Source: Soonwooa sp032078105
Lineage (GTDB): Bacteria > Bacteroidota > Bacteroidia > Flavobacteriales > Weeksellaceae
Direction of reading: 5' to 3'
Assembly (NCBI GenBank): GCA_046269235.1
Contig: JBJZOS010000006.1
Location: forward strand, 1 to 64,000
DNA: 64,000 nucleotides
The position numbers and the translations under genes were made by a program. The notes beneath the pieces were generated by a model. That model was not told where the DNA came from, ran no database searches, and saw only the letters and a program-made list of their open reading frames with translations. Positions 34,857 to 43,414 of the stretch are shown in pieces (within the stretch, counting starts at the first letter, position 1; every line of letters begins with the position of its first letter).

Positions 34857-34887
34857 AAAGCATCGAGGTTTTTCGGTGCTTTTTTTA
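34857..34887. terminator. Terminator of the atp operon, probably bidirectional
   Basis: AAAGCATCGA (34857-34866) pairs with TCGGTGCTTT (34873-34882, one G-T pair), followed by T. The convergent kinase gene stops at 34885, inside the T tract. Confidence 0.7.
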
Positions 34888-36768
34888 TTGTGGGATTTCC
34901 AATTGCACCGAAGTTCCTGTCGCATTTTTTTCTTCGTCGGTCAAATCAAGAATTTTTAAAGAATATTCTTTAGCATAAAAATTTTCAAGTCTTCGTTCAG
35001 AAATAATTAACCCTTGCGATTCTTTCCGGTTTGAATTTGCGGAGTTAATTTCCTGTGATTTTTTTCTGCCGATTCCGCTGTCAATAATTTCGATGAATAG
35101 TCGGTTGTTTTGGATTTTAGAAATTTTCACCATCAGTATTTTATCTCCCTTCTTTAATGCCAAACCGTGCCAAATTGCATTTTCCACAAAGACCTGCAGA
35201 AGAAATGCAGGAACTTTTACCGATTCGGAATCTACGGTTTCATCAACTTCTATCTTATAAAAAATTGAACCCCCAAATCTCATATTTTCAATAGAGAGAT
35301 AATTTTCAATATTTTCCAGCTCTTGCTTTAAAGTCGTTTCTTTTTGTTGTATTCCAGTGAGGATATTTCGGAAAATTCTTGCAAATTTGTTGAGATAAAA
35401 TACAGAATTTTGGGTGTCATTCTTAACGATGAACGATTTTATTGAATTCAGTGCATTAAAGATAAAATGTGGATTCATTTGCAGGCAGATCAAATCTTGC
35501 TCCATCAATAGCATTTTCCTTTCTTGCCTCAACTGTTTTTGCCTGCTTATGAAATAATAAAAAATCCTACCAATAATAAACAACAGCAGCAAGACCGAAA
35601 AAACAACTTTGTTGGAGTTCATTTTGATCATCATTTCTTCCTTAGCCGTTTTCAGCTCGTTGATTTCATTTTTTCTTTTTTCCAGGAGATATTTGTTTTT
35701 CAATTCGCTTATGCTTCGCAAAGTGCTCTGGTTGTTGAACTTTTCTTTTTCCGTAGCATAAATTTTATAGTATTTTAATGCCGAATCTGAATTCTTTTCC
35801 TGTTGGTAAAGTTGGGACAGCAGTTCATAAGCATCAATTTTTGAAGAAATGAAATCATTTTTTTCGGCAATATTCAATCCTTTTAAAATGGTACTTTTTG
35901 CTTTGGGATTACTTTGCAGCAAGTAAAGCCAACCGGTGTTGATGTAAGAAAGCGAAATATAGAAATTATCTTCAATTGCCTCTGCTTTTGGTATCGTAGG
36001 TAGAATGTACTTTTCGGCTTTTGCCAGATTGTTTTGTTTTAAATACACGCTCCCAATGCTGTTGTTACAAATGAGTCTGCCTATTTCGGAATTGATTTTT
36101 TGGTTGTAAAAAAGTGATTGCTGGTAATTTTTTAATGCGGTTTCCAGGTCATTTTTCTTTTCGAAAATTCCGCCGATGTTTTGGTAATTTATTGCTAAAC
36201 CTAATTTATTGTTAATTTTTTTTTCAATTTTTAGCGACCTTTGAAAGTATTGCAGGGCGTCATCCAAATGGTTCATGGTGAGGTAAACATTTCCCAGGCT
36301 GTTGCACGAAATTGCCACGTTCCGTAAAATGGTTTCGTTTGGATTTTTGATGGATTCTGCTAGTTCCAGCGCTTTTTGATGATGTTCAATCGCCGGAATA
36401 ATTTCATCCTTTCTTCGAAAAACAACGCCCAAAAAATTTTCGCTGATGATGATTTGCTCCAGATTATCATTGCTTTTCGCAATATTTAGCGCTTTTTGAT
36501 GAAGATTAAAAGCGTCTGAATATTTAGATTTGTCGCGGTAAAACACCCCGAGTTTATTCAAGAAAAACGATTGGGCAGTCCCATTTCTATTTTTTTCACT
36601 TAAGGTCAGGAGTTTTCGCAAAGAAACCGTGTCGCCGGAAATTTTTCTGTAAGTGGTATCTAAAAGCGCGTTGTCGGTTTTTAAATTTCGGGTAATATCC
36701 TTGAAGGTCTCCTGCGATTGGAAAAACAACGAAAAAAATGATAGCAGAAAAGCAACTATGGTTTTCAT
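34885..36768 (-). CDS. TPR-containing LytS/YehU-type sensor histidine kinase
   Basis: A 627-residue sensor. A signal-like N-terminus is followed by an extracytoplasmic array of TPR-type repeats (about residues 60-340, e.g. LGNVYLTMNHLDDALQYFQR), a coiled linker, one membrane helix (388-407), the His_kinase box LQMNPHFIFNALNSI with phospho-acceptor H434, and a HATPase domain (ENAIWHGLALKKGDKI, DSGIGRKKS). The response regulator gene is 10 bp upstream on the same strand. The pair is divergent from two secreted-protein genes, which are candidate targets by position only. Confidence 0.92.
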   Translation of the reverse strand: MKTIVAFLLSFFSLFFQSQETFKDITRNLKTDNALLDTTYRKISGDTVSLRKLLTLSEKNRNGTAQSFFLNKLGVFYRDKSKYSDAFNLHQKALNIAKSNDNLEQIIISENFLGVVFRRKDEIIPAIEHHQKALELAESIKNPNETILRNVAISCNSLGNVYLTMNHLDDALQYFQRSLKIEKKINNKLGLAINYQNIGGIFEKKNDLETALKNYQQSLFYNQKINSEIGRLICNNSIGSVYLKQNNLAKAEKYILPTIPKAEAIEDNFYISLSYINTGWLYLLQSNPKAKSTILKGLNIAEKNDFISSKIDAYELLSQLYQQEKNSDSALKYYKIYATEKEKFNNQSTLRSISELKNKYLLEKRKNEINELKTAKEEMMIKMNSNKVVFSVLLLLFIIGRIFYYFISRQKQLRQERKMLLMEQDLICLQMNPHFIFNALNSIKSFIVKNDTQNSVFYLNKFARIFRNILTGIQQKETTLKQELENIENYLSIENMRFGGSIFYKIEVDETVDSESVKVPAFLLQVFVENAIWHGLALKKGDKILMVKISKIQNNRLFIEIIDSGIGRKKSQEINSANSNRKESQGLIISERRLENFYAKEYSLKILDLTDEEKNATGTSVQLEIPQ

Positions 36769-36778
36769 CAGTATAAGT

Positions 36779-37510
36779 TCAGAAACGGTCCAAGAAACTC
36801 GATTTTTTCTGCCTTGAAACCGGAATTTTAATATTGTTGCTCAAAATCACATACGAGTCGTTTTTCAAATATTCCTGCACTTTGTTCATGTTGATGATAT
36901 ACGAATGGTGAATCCTGAAAAAATCGTCTGTAAGTTTTTCTTCAAGCTGTTTTAGGGGAGTTGATATCAGAATTTTTTTTTCGTTTTCAAGATAAATGGT
37001 GGAGTAGTTCCCGTCGCTTTCACAGTAGATGATTTCATCGGGCTGCAGAAACATCAGTTTTCCGTCGGTATTGATGATGATTTTTTTGTGGCCTTCTTTC
37101 TCTGCTTTCCGGTAGAGTTTTTCTTCAAAATAATTGCTGAAAAGGTGCTCGTTTTTAAAGTTCTTAATTTTATTGATGCACTCCTTTATTGCAGCGGAAT
37201 CGGTTGGTTTTTGCAGGAAGTCAAGACATTGTTTTTTGATTGCAGGCAAAGCATAATCCTGATAAGCGGTTGTAATGATCACCGCAAAATTCCTTTTAGC
37301 AAACTTTTCCAGGAATTCAAAACCGCTCATTTCCGGCATTTCAACGTCAAGAAAAACGGCGTCTGTTTCATTTTTTTGTAGAAATTCAATGGCATTGTGG
37401 GCATTGTTAAAGGTTGCAGCAACTCGAATTTCGTCCTTGAAATTTTCCAATTCCCACTGTAAGCATTCTAATGCGTCGGGTTCGTCATCAATTAAAATTG
37501 CAGTAATCAT
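36779..37510 (-). CDS. LytTR-family response regulator
   Basis: Predicted 243 residues. The ATG at 37510 (MITAILIDDEPDALE) is preferred; an in-frame TTG 18 bases upstream adds only NKTKP-type sequence. The receiver domain has the acidic pair in LIDDEP, the phospho-acceptor Asp in DAVFLDVEMPEMSG and a conserved Lys in CLDFLQKPTD. The C-terminal LytTR DNA-binding domain has EIIYCESDGNYSTIYL and FFRIHHSYIINMNKV. It is the cognate partner of the adjacent TPR kinase. Confidence 0.93.
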   Translation of the reverse strand: MITAILIDDEPDALECLQWELENFKDEIRVAATFNNAHNAIEFLQKNETDAVFLDVEMPEMSGFEFLEKFAKRNFAVIITTAYQDYALPAIKKQCLDFLQKPTDSAAIKECINKIKNFKNEHLFSNYFEEKLYRKAEKEGHKKIIINTDGKLMFLQPDEIIYCESDGNYSTIYLENEKKILISTPLKQLEEKLTDDFFRIHHSYIINMNKVQEYLKNDSYVILSNNIKIPVSRQKKSSFLDRF

Positions 37511-37744
37511 TGGTTTAGTTTTATTCAAAGTTAAAAATTAAATGTGAATAATTTTTATTCCTCTTTTTACCAGTAAGTGCAAAACTGCTTTTTTGAGAAT
37601 TGTTTTTTTCGAAATAAGAAGTTTCCGCAACCATTTATACAGAATTTCGTGCAAACCGTACAAAAAATATTGTAGTATAATTATTTTCTCGTGAATTTTG
37701 AGCATCAAAAAAACTAATAACCAATTTTTTAAAAAACACTAACC

Positions 37745-38215
37745 ATGAAAACTTTATTTACGCTCTTGGCTTTTGCTGTTTTCTGTAATTGCCGAGCGCA
37801 AACTTCGGTGAACGCATCCGGAGGCGATGTAGGGATCGCTACGGGTAGCCTCAGTTATTCGGTAGGGCAGGTTTTTCAGGAAACTGTAATTGCCGGTAAT
37901 AATTCTATTATTCAGGGAGTTCAGCAACCTTTTGAAATCACGACACTGGGTGTGGATAATTTTGCATCCATTACGGTGGAAATGAAAGTCTATCCCAATC
38001 CCACCTCATCCATTCTATTCTTGAATTTTGCAGATTTTGCCAAAAGAAGTTCCTCTTATGAACTTTTCGACACGTCTGGAAAAATGATTAGAAATGCTAA
38101 AATTCAAAGCAAAGAGTCACAAATTGATTTGCAGCAAAGTCCTTCGGGAATATATATCTTGAAAGTTTCAGCTGAAAATGTCGTGTTGAAAACATTTAAA
38201 ATCATCAAAAAGTAA
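37745..38215 (+). CDS. Small secreted protein with T9SS type A sorting domain
   Basis: A 156-residue protein: signal peptide (about residues 1-19, ending CRAQ), a 50-residue mature segment (ASGGDVGIATGSLSYSVGQV, then a GVQQPFEI stretch), and a C-terminal T9SS domain with the MKVYPNPTSSILFLNF start, LFDTSGKMIRN, QSPSGIYILKV and a FKIIKK end. The small mature segment recurs in many flavobacterial T9SS proteins without known function. It is 43 bp upstream of the next secreted gene, probably in an operon. Confidence 0.85.
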   Translation: MKTLFTLLAFAVFCNCRAQTSVNASGGDVGIATGSLSYSVGQVFQETVIAGNNSIIQGVQQPFEITTLGVDNFASITVEMKVYPNPTSSILFLNFADFAKRSSSYELFDTSGKMIRNAKIQSKESQIDLQQSPSGIYILKVSAENVVLKTFKIIKK

Positions 38216-38258
38216 TTTACCAAATCATTAAAAAATAACAACTAAAAACAACATAACC

Positions 38259-39677
38259 ATGAAAAATTTTACTCTTAAAGTGCTTGCGATTTTTATTCTT
38301 TTGCTTTTCCAAGGAATTTATGCGCAATCACCGAATCTCATTAGTTATCAAGCGATCGTAAGAGGCGCAGGAAATGCACTTGCCGCTAATAAAAGTATCG
38401 GGGTGAAAGTAAGCATTTTGCAAACTTCCGCATCTGGAACTGTGGTTTACCAGGAATCATTCACCCCAAATCCAACGACAAATGCAAACGGTCTACTTAC
38501 TTTGCAAATTGGTTCTGGAACTCCAATTACCGGCACTTTAGCTGGAATTAACTGGAACACAGGTCCCTATTTTGTAAAAACGGAAATTGATCCGAACGGC
38601 GGAACTGCTTATTCACTTATATCAACTTCTCAACTATTAAGTGTTCCTTATGCATTGAGCGCAAAAACTGCACAATCTGTTGCAGGAATTTCGGGAACCG
38701 TGAATAAAATTTCTAAATTTTCACCAACTGGAACACAGCTGGGAGATTCACAAATAAGTGATGATGGCAGCGCAGTTGGTATTGGTACGAATTTACCAAG
38801 CTATAAACTAGATGTTGTACATGGAGGTTTAACCGGAATTAGAAACAAATCCACCTCAAGTTACTCTTTAATAGATATTGATGCTTTTAATGGAGATGCA
38901 GCACTGCGTTTTGCAAAAAATGGTGTAAGACAATGGAATATTAGAAATAATCCCGCAAACGACAACCTGCAAGTTTTTGAATTAGAAGGTGGTGGTGAAA
39001 GATTAACTATTGAAAATACCACGGGAAATGTGGGAATTAACATGAGTACACCAACTGCTCGTCTTCATGTGGGAGGAAATTTCACAGCAACAGGAGTAAA
39101 AGCGTTTACAATTGATCACCCATTAGATCCTGAAAACAAAATTCTTCGCCATTTTTCAATAGAGAGCAACGAAGTTCTGAATATCTACAGTGGAAATGCA
39201 AAAACTGATGCAAACGGGAAAGCAACCGTAAAATTACCAGATTATTTTGGTACCATCAATAAGGATTTCAGATATCAGTTAACAGTGATCGGAACTTTTG
39301 CACAGGCAATTATTTCTAAAAAAATATCCGACAACCAATTCGAAATCAGTACCAATCAACCTAATGTCGAAGTAAGCTGGGAAGTGAAGGGGGTACGAAA
39401 CGATCCTTACATGCAAAATGTTAATACCTTGAAAGCCGAAGAAGCAAAGCCTGCGAACATGATTGGGAAATACATCGAACCAAAAGCCTATAAATTTCCT
39501 GAAAACAGAGGAATCAACTTTAACAGTTCGAAGAGTGATGAAGGATCTTTGAGTTCAAAAACTAAAGTATCAGCAAATCAAAAAGCTGTACAAAATTCTG
39601 GAGGCAGCCTTGAACAACCTAAACCAAAATCTGTTCAGAACAAAGCAAAAACTACCGGCAAAGAAAGTATCAATTAG
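38259..39677 (+). CDS. Secreted collar/tail-fibre-like surface protein
   Basis: A 472-residue protein with a signal peptide (MKNFTLKVLAIFILLLFQGIYAQ). The N-terminal domain (LISYQAIVRGAGNALAANKS to LLSVPYALSAKTA) is a beta-rich module typical of Bacteroidota surface proteins. A repetitive GIGTNLPSYKLDV / GNVGINMSTPTARLHVGG region resembles trimeric fibre or adhesin stalks, and VSWEVKGVRNDPYM is a conserved closing block. The last 70 residues are Lys/Ser/Gln-rich low complexity. No T9SS domain is apparent. Fibre-like cell-surface role inferred. Confidence 0.7.
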   Translation: MKNFTLKVLAIFILLLFQGIYAQSPNLISYQAIVRGAGNALAANKSIGVKVSILQTSASGTVVYQESFTPNPTTNANGLLTLQIGSGTPITGTLAGINWNTGPYFVKTEIDPNGGTAYSLISTSQLLSVPYALSAKTAQSVAGISGTVNKISKFSPTGTQLGDSQISDDGSAVGIGTNLPSYKLDVVHGGLTGIRNKSTSSYSLIDIDAFNGDAALRFAKNGVRQWNIRNNPANDNLQVFELEGGGERLTIENTTGNVGINMSTPTARLHVGGNFTATGVKAFTIDHPLDPENKILRHFSIESNEVLNIYSGNAKTDANGKATVKLPDYFGTINKDFRYQLTVIGTFAQAIISKKISDNQFEISTNQPNVEVSWEVKGVRNDPYMQNVNTLKAEEAKPANMIGKYIEPKAYKFPENRGINFNSSKSDEGSLSSKTKVSANQKAVQNSGGSLEQPKPKSVQNKAKTTGKESIN

Positions 39678-39708
39678 TATTTTGAGAAGTTTTTTACATA
39701 ATAATGAA

Positions 39709-39743
39709 AGGGGATTCGTTGAGAAACGGATTCCTTTTTTTAT
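39709..39743 (+). terminator. Terminator of the secreted-protein operon
   Basis: A GGATTCGTT / AACGGATTCC-type hairpin around GAGA is followed by T7, about 30 bp after the stop. Confidence 0.65.
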
Positions 39744-39845
39744 TGTGCTCTGAATTTTTGTTAAGTTCTAAAAAAAACCATAATGAGTTGAAATTTAATT
39801 TCATCAACCATTTGGTTTCAAAACTTCTACAATCAATTTTTTAAC

Positions 39846-39853
39846 TATCTTTG
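39846..39853 (+). promoter_or_regulatory. -7 box of the CNNM/CorC gene
   Basis: TATCTTTG, exact TAnnTTTG, ends 23 nt before the ATG at 39877. Confidence 0.5.
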
Positions 39854-39876
39854 CCAAAATATTTTTAAAATTCTAA

Positions 39877-41223
39877 ATGGACCCCGATAGTTTAGTCAAA
39901 CTTCTTATTGCGCTCTTATTAGTGCTACTCAATGGCTTTTTCGTAGCCGCAGAATTTTCAATCGTTAAAGTGCGTTATTCACAGATTCAGCTAAAAGCGG
40001 CTGAGGGTAACAAAATGGCAAAACAAGCAGAGCATATTATCAAACATCTTGATGAGTATCTGTCAGCCACACAATTAGGTATTACCCTAGCATCTCTAGC
40101 TTTGGGTTGGGTTGGAGAGAGTGCTCTGCATCATATTATCGAAGATGCCTTTCACTATTTTAACTTAAGCAGTTCCCAGACAACCATTACCACAATTTCT
40201 GTGGTATGTAGTTTTTTACTAATTACAATTATGCATATTGTTTTTGGAGAATTGGTGCCAAAGTCGATTGCCATTCGTAAGTCTGAGCCTACCACATTTT
40301 TTATTGCAACACCACTTCGTTTGTTTTATAATGTTTTCAAACCATTTATTTGGTTGATGAATTCATTATCAAATGGTTTTTTAAGAATGATTAATATTAA
40401 TCCTGCTACGGATCAAGATATACACTCTACCGAAGAACTGCAATTGTTGGTGAAACAAAGTGCAGACAGTGGCGAGATACAAGAAGAAAACTACGAAATT
40501 ATTAAGAACGCTTTCGATTTTACAGATCACAATGCGAAGCAAATTATGATCCCAAGACAGAATATCGTTTCTGTTGATATAGAAGATGATCGAGAAGATA
40601 TTATCAACCAGTTGATGGAGAGCGGATATTCTCGTATCCCAGTCTACGAAGGATCTATCGATAATATTATTGGTATTTTTTACACTAAAGAAATTATCCG
40701 CGAATATATCAAAAGCAAAGGCGAGCTGTCTCATGATGATCTTAAACGATTGATGCGTGAAGCTTACTTTGTGGTGGGCAGCAAAAAAATATCGGATTTG
40801 CTTAAAATTTTCCAACAGAAAAAACAACATCTTGCAGTTGTTATCGACGAGTTTGGTGGCACAGAAGGTATTATCACGTTAGAAGATATTTTGGAAGAAC
40901 TGGTTGGAGAAATCCAAGATGAGGAAGACGAAGAAGAAAAAATCGTTGACGAAGTTGCTAAAAATGTCTACTGGGTACAAGCAACGCAACCTTTGGAAGA
41001 GATTAATGAGTTTTTGCCAAAAACTTTTCCTTTGTCAGACGAGTCGGAGTATAATACCTTGGCTGGATTTATTCTTAAAGAATTGGAAGATATACCCGAA
41101 GAAAATCAAGAGTTTGATTGCAACGATTACCACATCAAAATTCTTAAAATGCAAAACAAAAGTGTGGAAGTTGTCGAGTTGATCTATACCCCGCACGAAC
41201 CCGATTTTGACGTGGAAGCTTAA
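39877..41223 (+). CDS. CNNM/CorC-type (hemolysin family) transporter
   Basis: A 448-residue protein with an N-terminal DUF21/CNNM membrane domain (about residues 1-190; FFVAAEFSIVKVR, HIVFGELVPKSIAIR), a CBS pair (IMIPRQNIVSVD and SRIPVYEGS onward) with the VVIDEFGGTEGIITLEDILEE signature, and a C-terminal CorC_HlyC domain. The family is linked to Mg2+ and Co2+ transport in bacteria; the old hemolysin name has weak support. clpS follows 34 bp downstream, perhaps in one transcript. Confidence 0.9.
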   Translation: MDPDSLVKLLIALLLVLLNGFFVAAEFSIVKVRYSQIQLKAAEGNKMAKQAEHIIKHLDEYLSATQLGITLASLALGWVGESALHHIIEDAFHYFNLSSSQTTITTISVVCSFLLITIMHIVFGELVPKSIAIRKSEPTTFFIATPLRLFYNVFKPFIWLMNSLSNGFLRMININPATDQDIHSTEELQLLVKQSADSGEIQEENYEIIKNAFDFTDHNAKQIMIPRQNIVSVDIEDDREDIINQLMESGYSRIPVYEGSIDNIIGIFYTKEIIREYIKSKGELSHDDLKRLMREAYFVVGSKKISDLLKIFQQKKQHLAVVIDEFGGTEGIITLEDILEELVGEIQDEEDEEEKIVDEVAKNVYWVQATQPLEEINEFLPKTFPLSDESEYNTLAGFILKELEDIPEENQEFDCNDYHIKILKMQNKSVEVVELIYTPHEPDFDVEA

Positions 41224-41257
41224 CCAAAAGTTTCATAATTTTTAATTCTTAAAATCA

Positions 41258-41560
41258 ATGAAAATTTATAATCACGATTATTTTGACAAGCCACAACGAC
41301 AACACGAAGAAGATGTCTCGGTTTTGGAAAAAGAAGACGAAGTCTACAAACTGGTTTTGTACAATGATGATGTCAACACGTTTGATTTTGTTATCGATTG
41401 TTTGATAGACATTTGTAAACATACATTAGAACAAGCCGAACAATGCACAATGTTGGTGCATTACAAAGGAAAATGTACCGTGAAGACAGGCCATTTGGAT
41501 TTATTAAAACCAATGAATCAAATGCTGTCCGAACGTGGATTAACCTGCGAAATTTTATAA
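41258..41560 (+). CDS. clpS: ClpS adaptor of the ClpAP/ClpCP protease
   Basis: A 100-residue protein with the ClpS core: LVLYNDDVNTFDFVIDCL (the NDxxT/F docking segment), EQAEQCTMLVHYKGKCTVKTG (helix and pocket that bind N-degron side chains). ClpS hands N-end-rule substrates to the Clp AAA+ unfoldase. The N-terminal extension of about 30 residues engages the unfoldase. Followed by a strong terminator. Confidence 0.92.
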   Translation: MKIYNHDYFDKPQRQHEEDVSVLEKEDEVYKLVLYNDDVNTFDFVIDCLIDICKHTLEQAEQCTMLVHYKGKCTVKTGHLDLLKPMNQMLSERGLTCEIL

Positions 41561-41583
41561 AAGATTTAACTTTAACACATAAA

Positions 41584-41612
41584 AAAGTCCCGAATAGCTC
41601 GGGACTTTTTGT
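41584..41612. terminator. Bidirectional terminator, clpS/DUF4230
   Basis: AAGTCCCGA and TCGGGACTT form a 9-bp stem flanked by A6 and T5 between convergent genes. Confidence 0.8.
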
Positions 41613-41613
41613 T

Positions 41614-42222
41614 TTATAAATCAGGAAGTTTTATAGTGTTAGTTCGGTCTTCAATTTTATAATTGAGAGCTTTTGCGAGAACAAAAATCTCGTTAAGATT
41701 ATCGATTAATTGTTTGTTTCCTTCCTGTTTTAGTTTGGTGTAATCAATGTTTTTCTCCATGTTTTTCTTAGCAGAATCCATAATACCGTTGATGTCGGCT
41801 TGGCTAAATCTGTTGATCGCATAATCGTCCATAAAGTGGATTTTAACATCAGGAAAAACTTTAATATCCGCTTGTGGAAGTGCATCAATCACCAATTTTT
41901 TATTAACGGTATCGACATCTATTTTCATCTTCTTTAAGTCATAAGAAACCTGCGCTGTTGCGGTGGTGTAAAGCACCATTTCTTTTGGCAAAACATCATA
42001 ACCACCAATAGAAAAAGCCTTGCTCTTATGCGTTTGGAAGCTAGAGAAATCCTGTTCCATAACCACCATTTTGTTCATTTTGGTGATTTGGTTGGTCAGC
42101 AGATAATAATCTTTGTTGATGACGGCAGCTTCTTCTTTGTGGAAACCTTTCCACGCTAATAGACAAAAAATGGTTAGAAGAATTCCAACCACAAAAGATA
42201 ATACTGTATTAATATTTTTCAT
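41614..42222 (-). CDS. DUF4230-family membrane-anchored protein
   Basis: A 202-residue protein with one N-terminal helix (about residues 6-25) and a DUF4230-type extracytoplasmic domain, recognised from the MNKMVVMEQDFSSFQTHKSK, YTTATAQVSYDLKKMKIDVD and ADINGIMDSAKKNME blocks. The function of the family is unknown. Its start overlaps the end of the thioredoxin-like gene by 14 bp, so the two are translationally coupled. Confidence 0.8.
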   Translation of the reverse strand: MKNINTVLSFVVGILLTIFCLLAWKGFHKEEAAVINKDYYLLTNQITKMNKMVVMEQDFSSFQTHKSKAFSIGGYDVLPKEMVLYTTATAQVSYDLKKMKIDVDTVNKKLVIDALPQADIKVFPDVKIHFMDDYAINRFSQADINGIMDSAKKNMEKNIDYTKLKQEGNKQLIDNLNEIFVLAKALNYKIEDRTNTIKLPDL

Positions 42223-42781
42223 TAACCTCAGGCTGTATTTTAGTTTGACCTTTCTTTTTTAAAATATTTAAGAGATCTTTTTCCAAGAATCCAGATTCAG
42301 GATATTCAATAATTCTGCCAACTTCGTTTCCGTATTTTTTAACGATAAAAGTTGGTACTCTTTGGATATTAAAAAGTCCTTCTTCGCCATTTGGAGATTC
42401 CTTTTTGCGATTAACGGCGATAATGTGGATTTTGTTAGCATTAACACCCGCGGCGTCCATAATTTTCATAAAACGAGGAAATTCTCGATGACTATCGCCA
42501 CACCAAGTTCCTAAAAATATGATGTAGGAATAACCCGAAACTTTTTCTTTTTTAAGCGCTTTCAAGCTTTCTTCATCTATTTTGTAATCGTTGTATTCTT
42601 TGTCATACCAATCCGAAAATGGTTCTTTTTTAAACTGTTCCAAAGTTTGTTCTCCTAATAACATTTTGCCATCAGATTGCGTGTCAACTTCACGGTTAAC
42701 GACAGCTTTTTGTGCGAAACAACTTTGCAAGCTTAACGCTAAAGCCCCAAACAACATTAGTTTTGAAATTGATTTTATCAT
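42209..42781 (-). CDS. Exported thioredoxin-like protein with single active-site Cys
   Basis: A 190-residue protein with an export signal that ends around LSLQSCFAQ (either a lipobox-like Cys at 21 or cleavage after AQ). The thioredoxin fold is shown by FLGTWCGDSHREFPRF and the cis-proline RVPTFIV. The usual CxxC is C94-G-D-S97, so the resolving cysteine is missing and classical disulfide exchange is unlikely. Coupled by overlap to the downstream DUF4230 gene; a joint envelope role is inferred only from that. Confidence 0.8.
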   Translation of the reverse strand: MIKSISKLMLFGALALSLQSCFAQKAVVNREVDTQSDGKMLLGEQTLEQFKKEPFSDWYDKEYNDYKIDEESLKALKKEKVSGYSYIIFLGTWCGDSHREFPRFMKIMDAAGVNANKIHIIAVNRKKESPNGEEGLFNIQRVPTFIVKKYGNEVGRIIEYPESGFLEKDLLNILKKKGQTKIQPEVNEKY

Positions 42782-42798
42782 CTCTTTGTCTTTAATAA

Positions 42799-43263
42799 TT
42801 AAGATAGAAGGGACTTAAGGTCAGCAGGTGAGTAGTTGATACTTTTCAGAACTTTGTTGTCTTCTTTACGATAAACATTATATTTTTCACCCGATTTTTC
42901 GAAGAAAACATCAACACCTTTGTCTTGGTAATTTTTGACTGTTGCTTCTGCTTCTTCCTCTGTAGAACAAGCTTTGGACATGTTAGAACGTTGCACCTCG
43001 TTGAAAAGTTCTACAAACTTGTCACCCATCCCGAATTCTAAAACCGCACCAGACAATACATACTGAAGGTCGCAAAGTGCATCTGCAATTTCTACCAAAT
43101 CATTATCTGCAATCGCTTGTTTTAGCTCGTTAAGTTCTTCTTGCAAAAGACTGACTCTTAGATCGCAACGTTCCTTAGATGGGATTTGTGGCGTATCCAG
43201 AATTGGTGCTTTAAAGGTTTTATGAAATTCTCCTACCTGATTCAAGCTATCTATTTTGTCCAT
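42799..43263 (-). CDS. MazG/HisE-type nucleoside triphosphate pyrophosphohydrolase
   Basis: Predicted 154 residues from the ATG at 43263; a longer reading adds a non-conserved MFRSFSLHLNHYICLNFYKK across the promoter box. The all-alpha NTP-PPase core shows EExxE (LLQEELNELKQAI) and ExxD (LVEIADALCDLQYV) metal-binding motifs. A C-terminal part (DKGVDVFFEKSGEKYNVYR) is typical of the phosphoribosyl-ATP pyrophosphohydrolase-like family in flavobacteria. Probable removal of aberrant nucleotides; the exact substrate is unknown. Confidence 0.82.
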   Translation of the reverse strand: MDKIDSLNQVGEFHKTFKAPILDTPQIPSKERCDLRVSLLQEELNELKQAIADNDLVEIADALCDLQYVLSGAVLEFGMGDKFVELFNEVQRSNMSKACSTEEEAEATVKNYQDKGVDVFFEKSGEKYNVYRKEDNKVLKSINYSPADLKSLLS

Positions 43264-43282
43264 TTTTTTATAAAAGTTTAAG

Positions 43283-43290
43283 CAAATATA
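43283..43290 (-). promoter_or_regulatory. -7 box of the MazG-like gene
   Basis: Minus-strand TATATTTG, exact TAnnTTTG, ends 19 nt before the ATG at 43263. It lies inside any longer reading of the gene, supporting the shorter start. Confidence 0.5.
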
Positions 43291-43309
43291 ATGATTAAGG
43301 TGCAAAGAA

Positions 43310-43338
43310 AAAGACCGAAACAATTTTCCGGTCTTTAT
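43310..43338. terminator. Hairpin between acyl-CoA dehydrogenase and MazG-like genes
   Basis: AAAGACCG (43310-43317) pairs with CGGTCTTT (43329-43336). T-rich sequence follows on the plus side and a mixed T-rich stretch on the minus side. Probably ends the acyl-CoA dehydrogenase transcript. Confidence 0.5.
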
Positions 43339-43414
43339 TTTTATTTAAAATCTTTTGGTTCGTGTCTACAATTATTTAATCATAAATTAAAACGTGTCGA
43401 TCATAAATGTATTT

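Noticed and set aside
38259..39677. Prophage tail-fibre gene
   Set aside because: It has a Sec signal peptide, lies beside a T9SS protein gene, and no other phage genes occur in the window.
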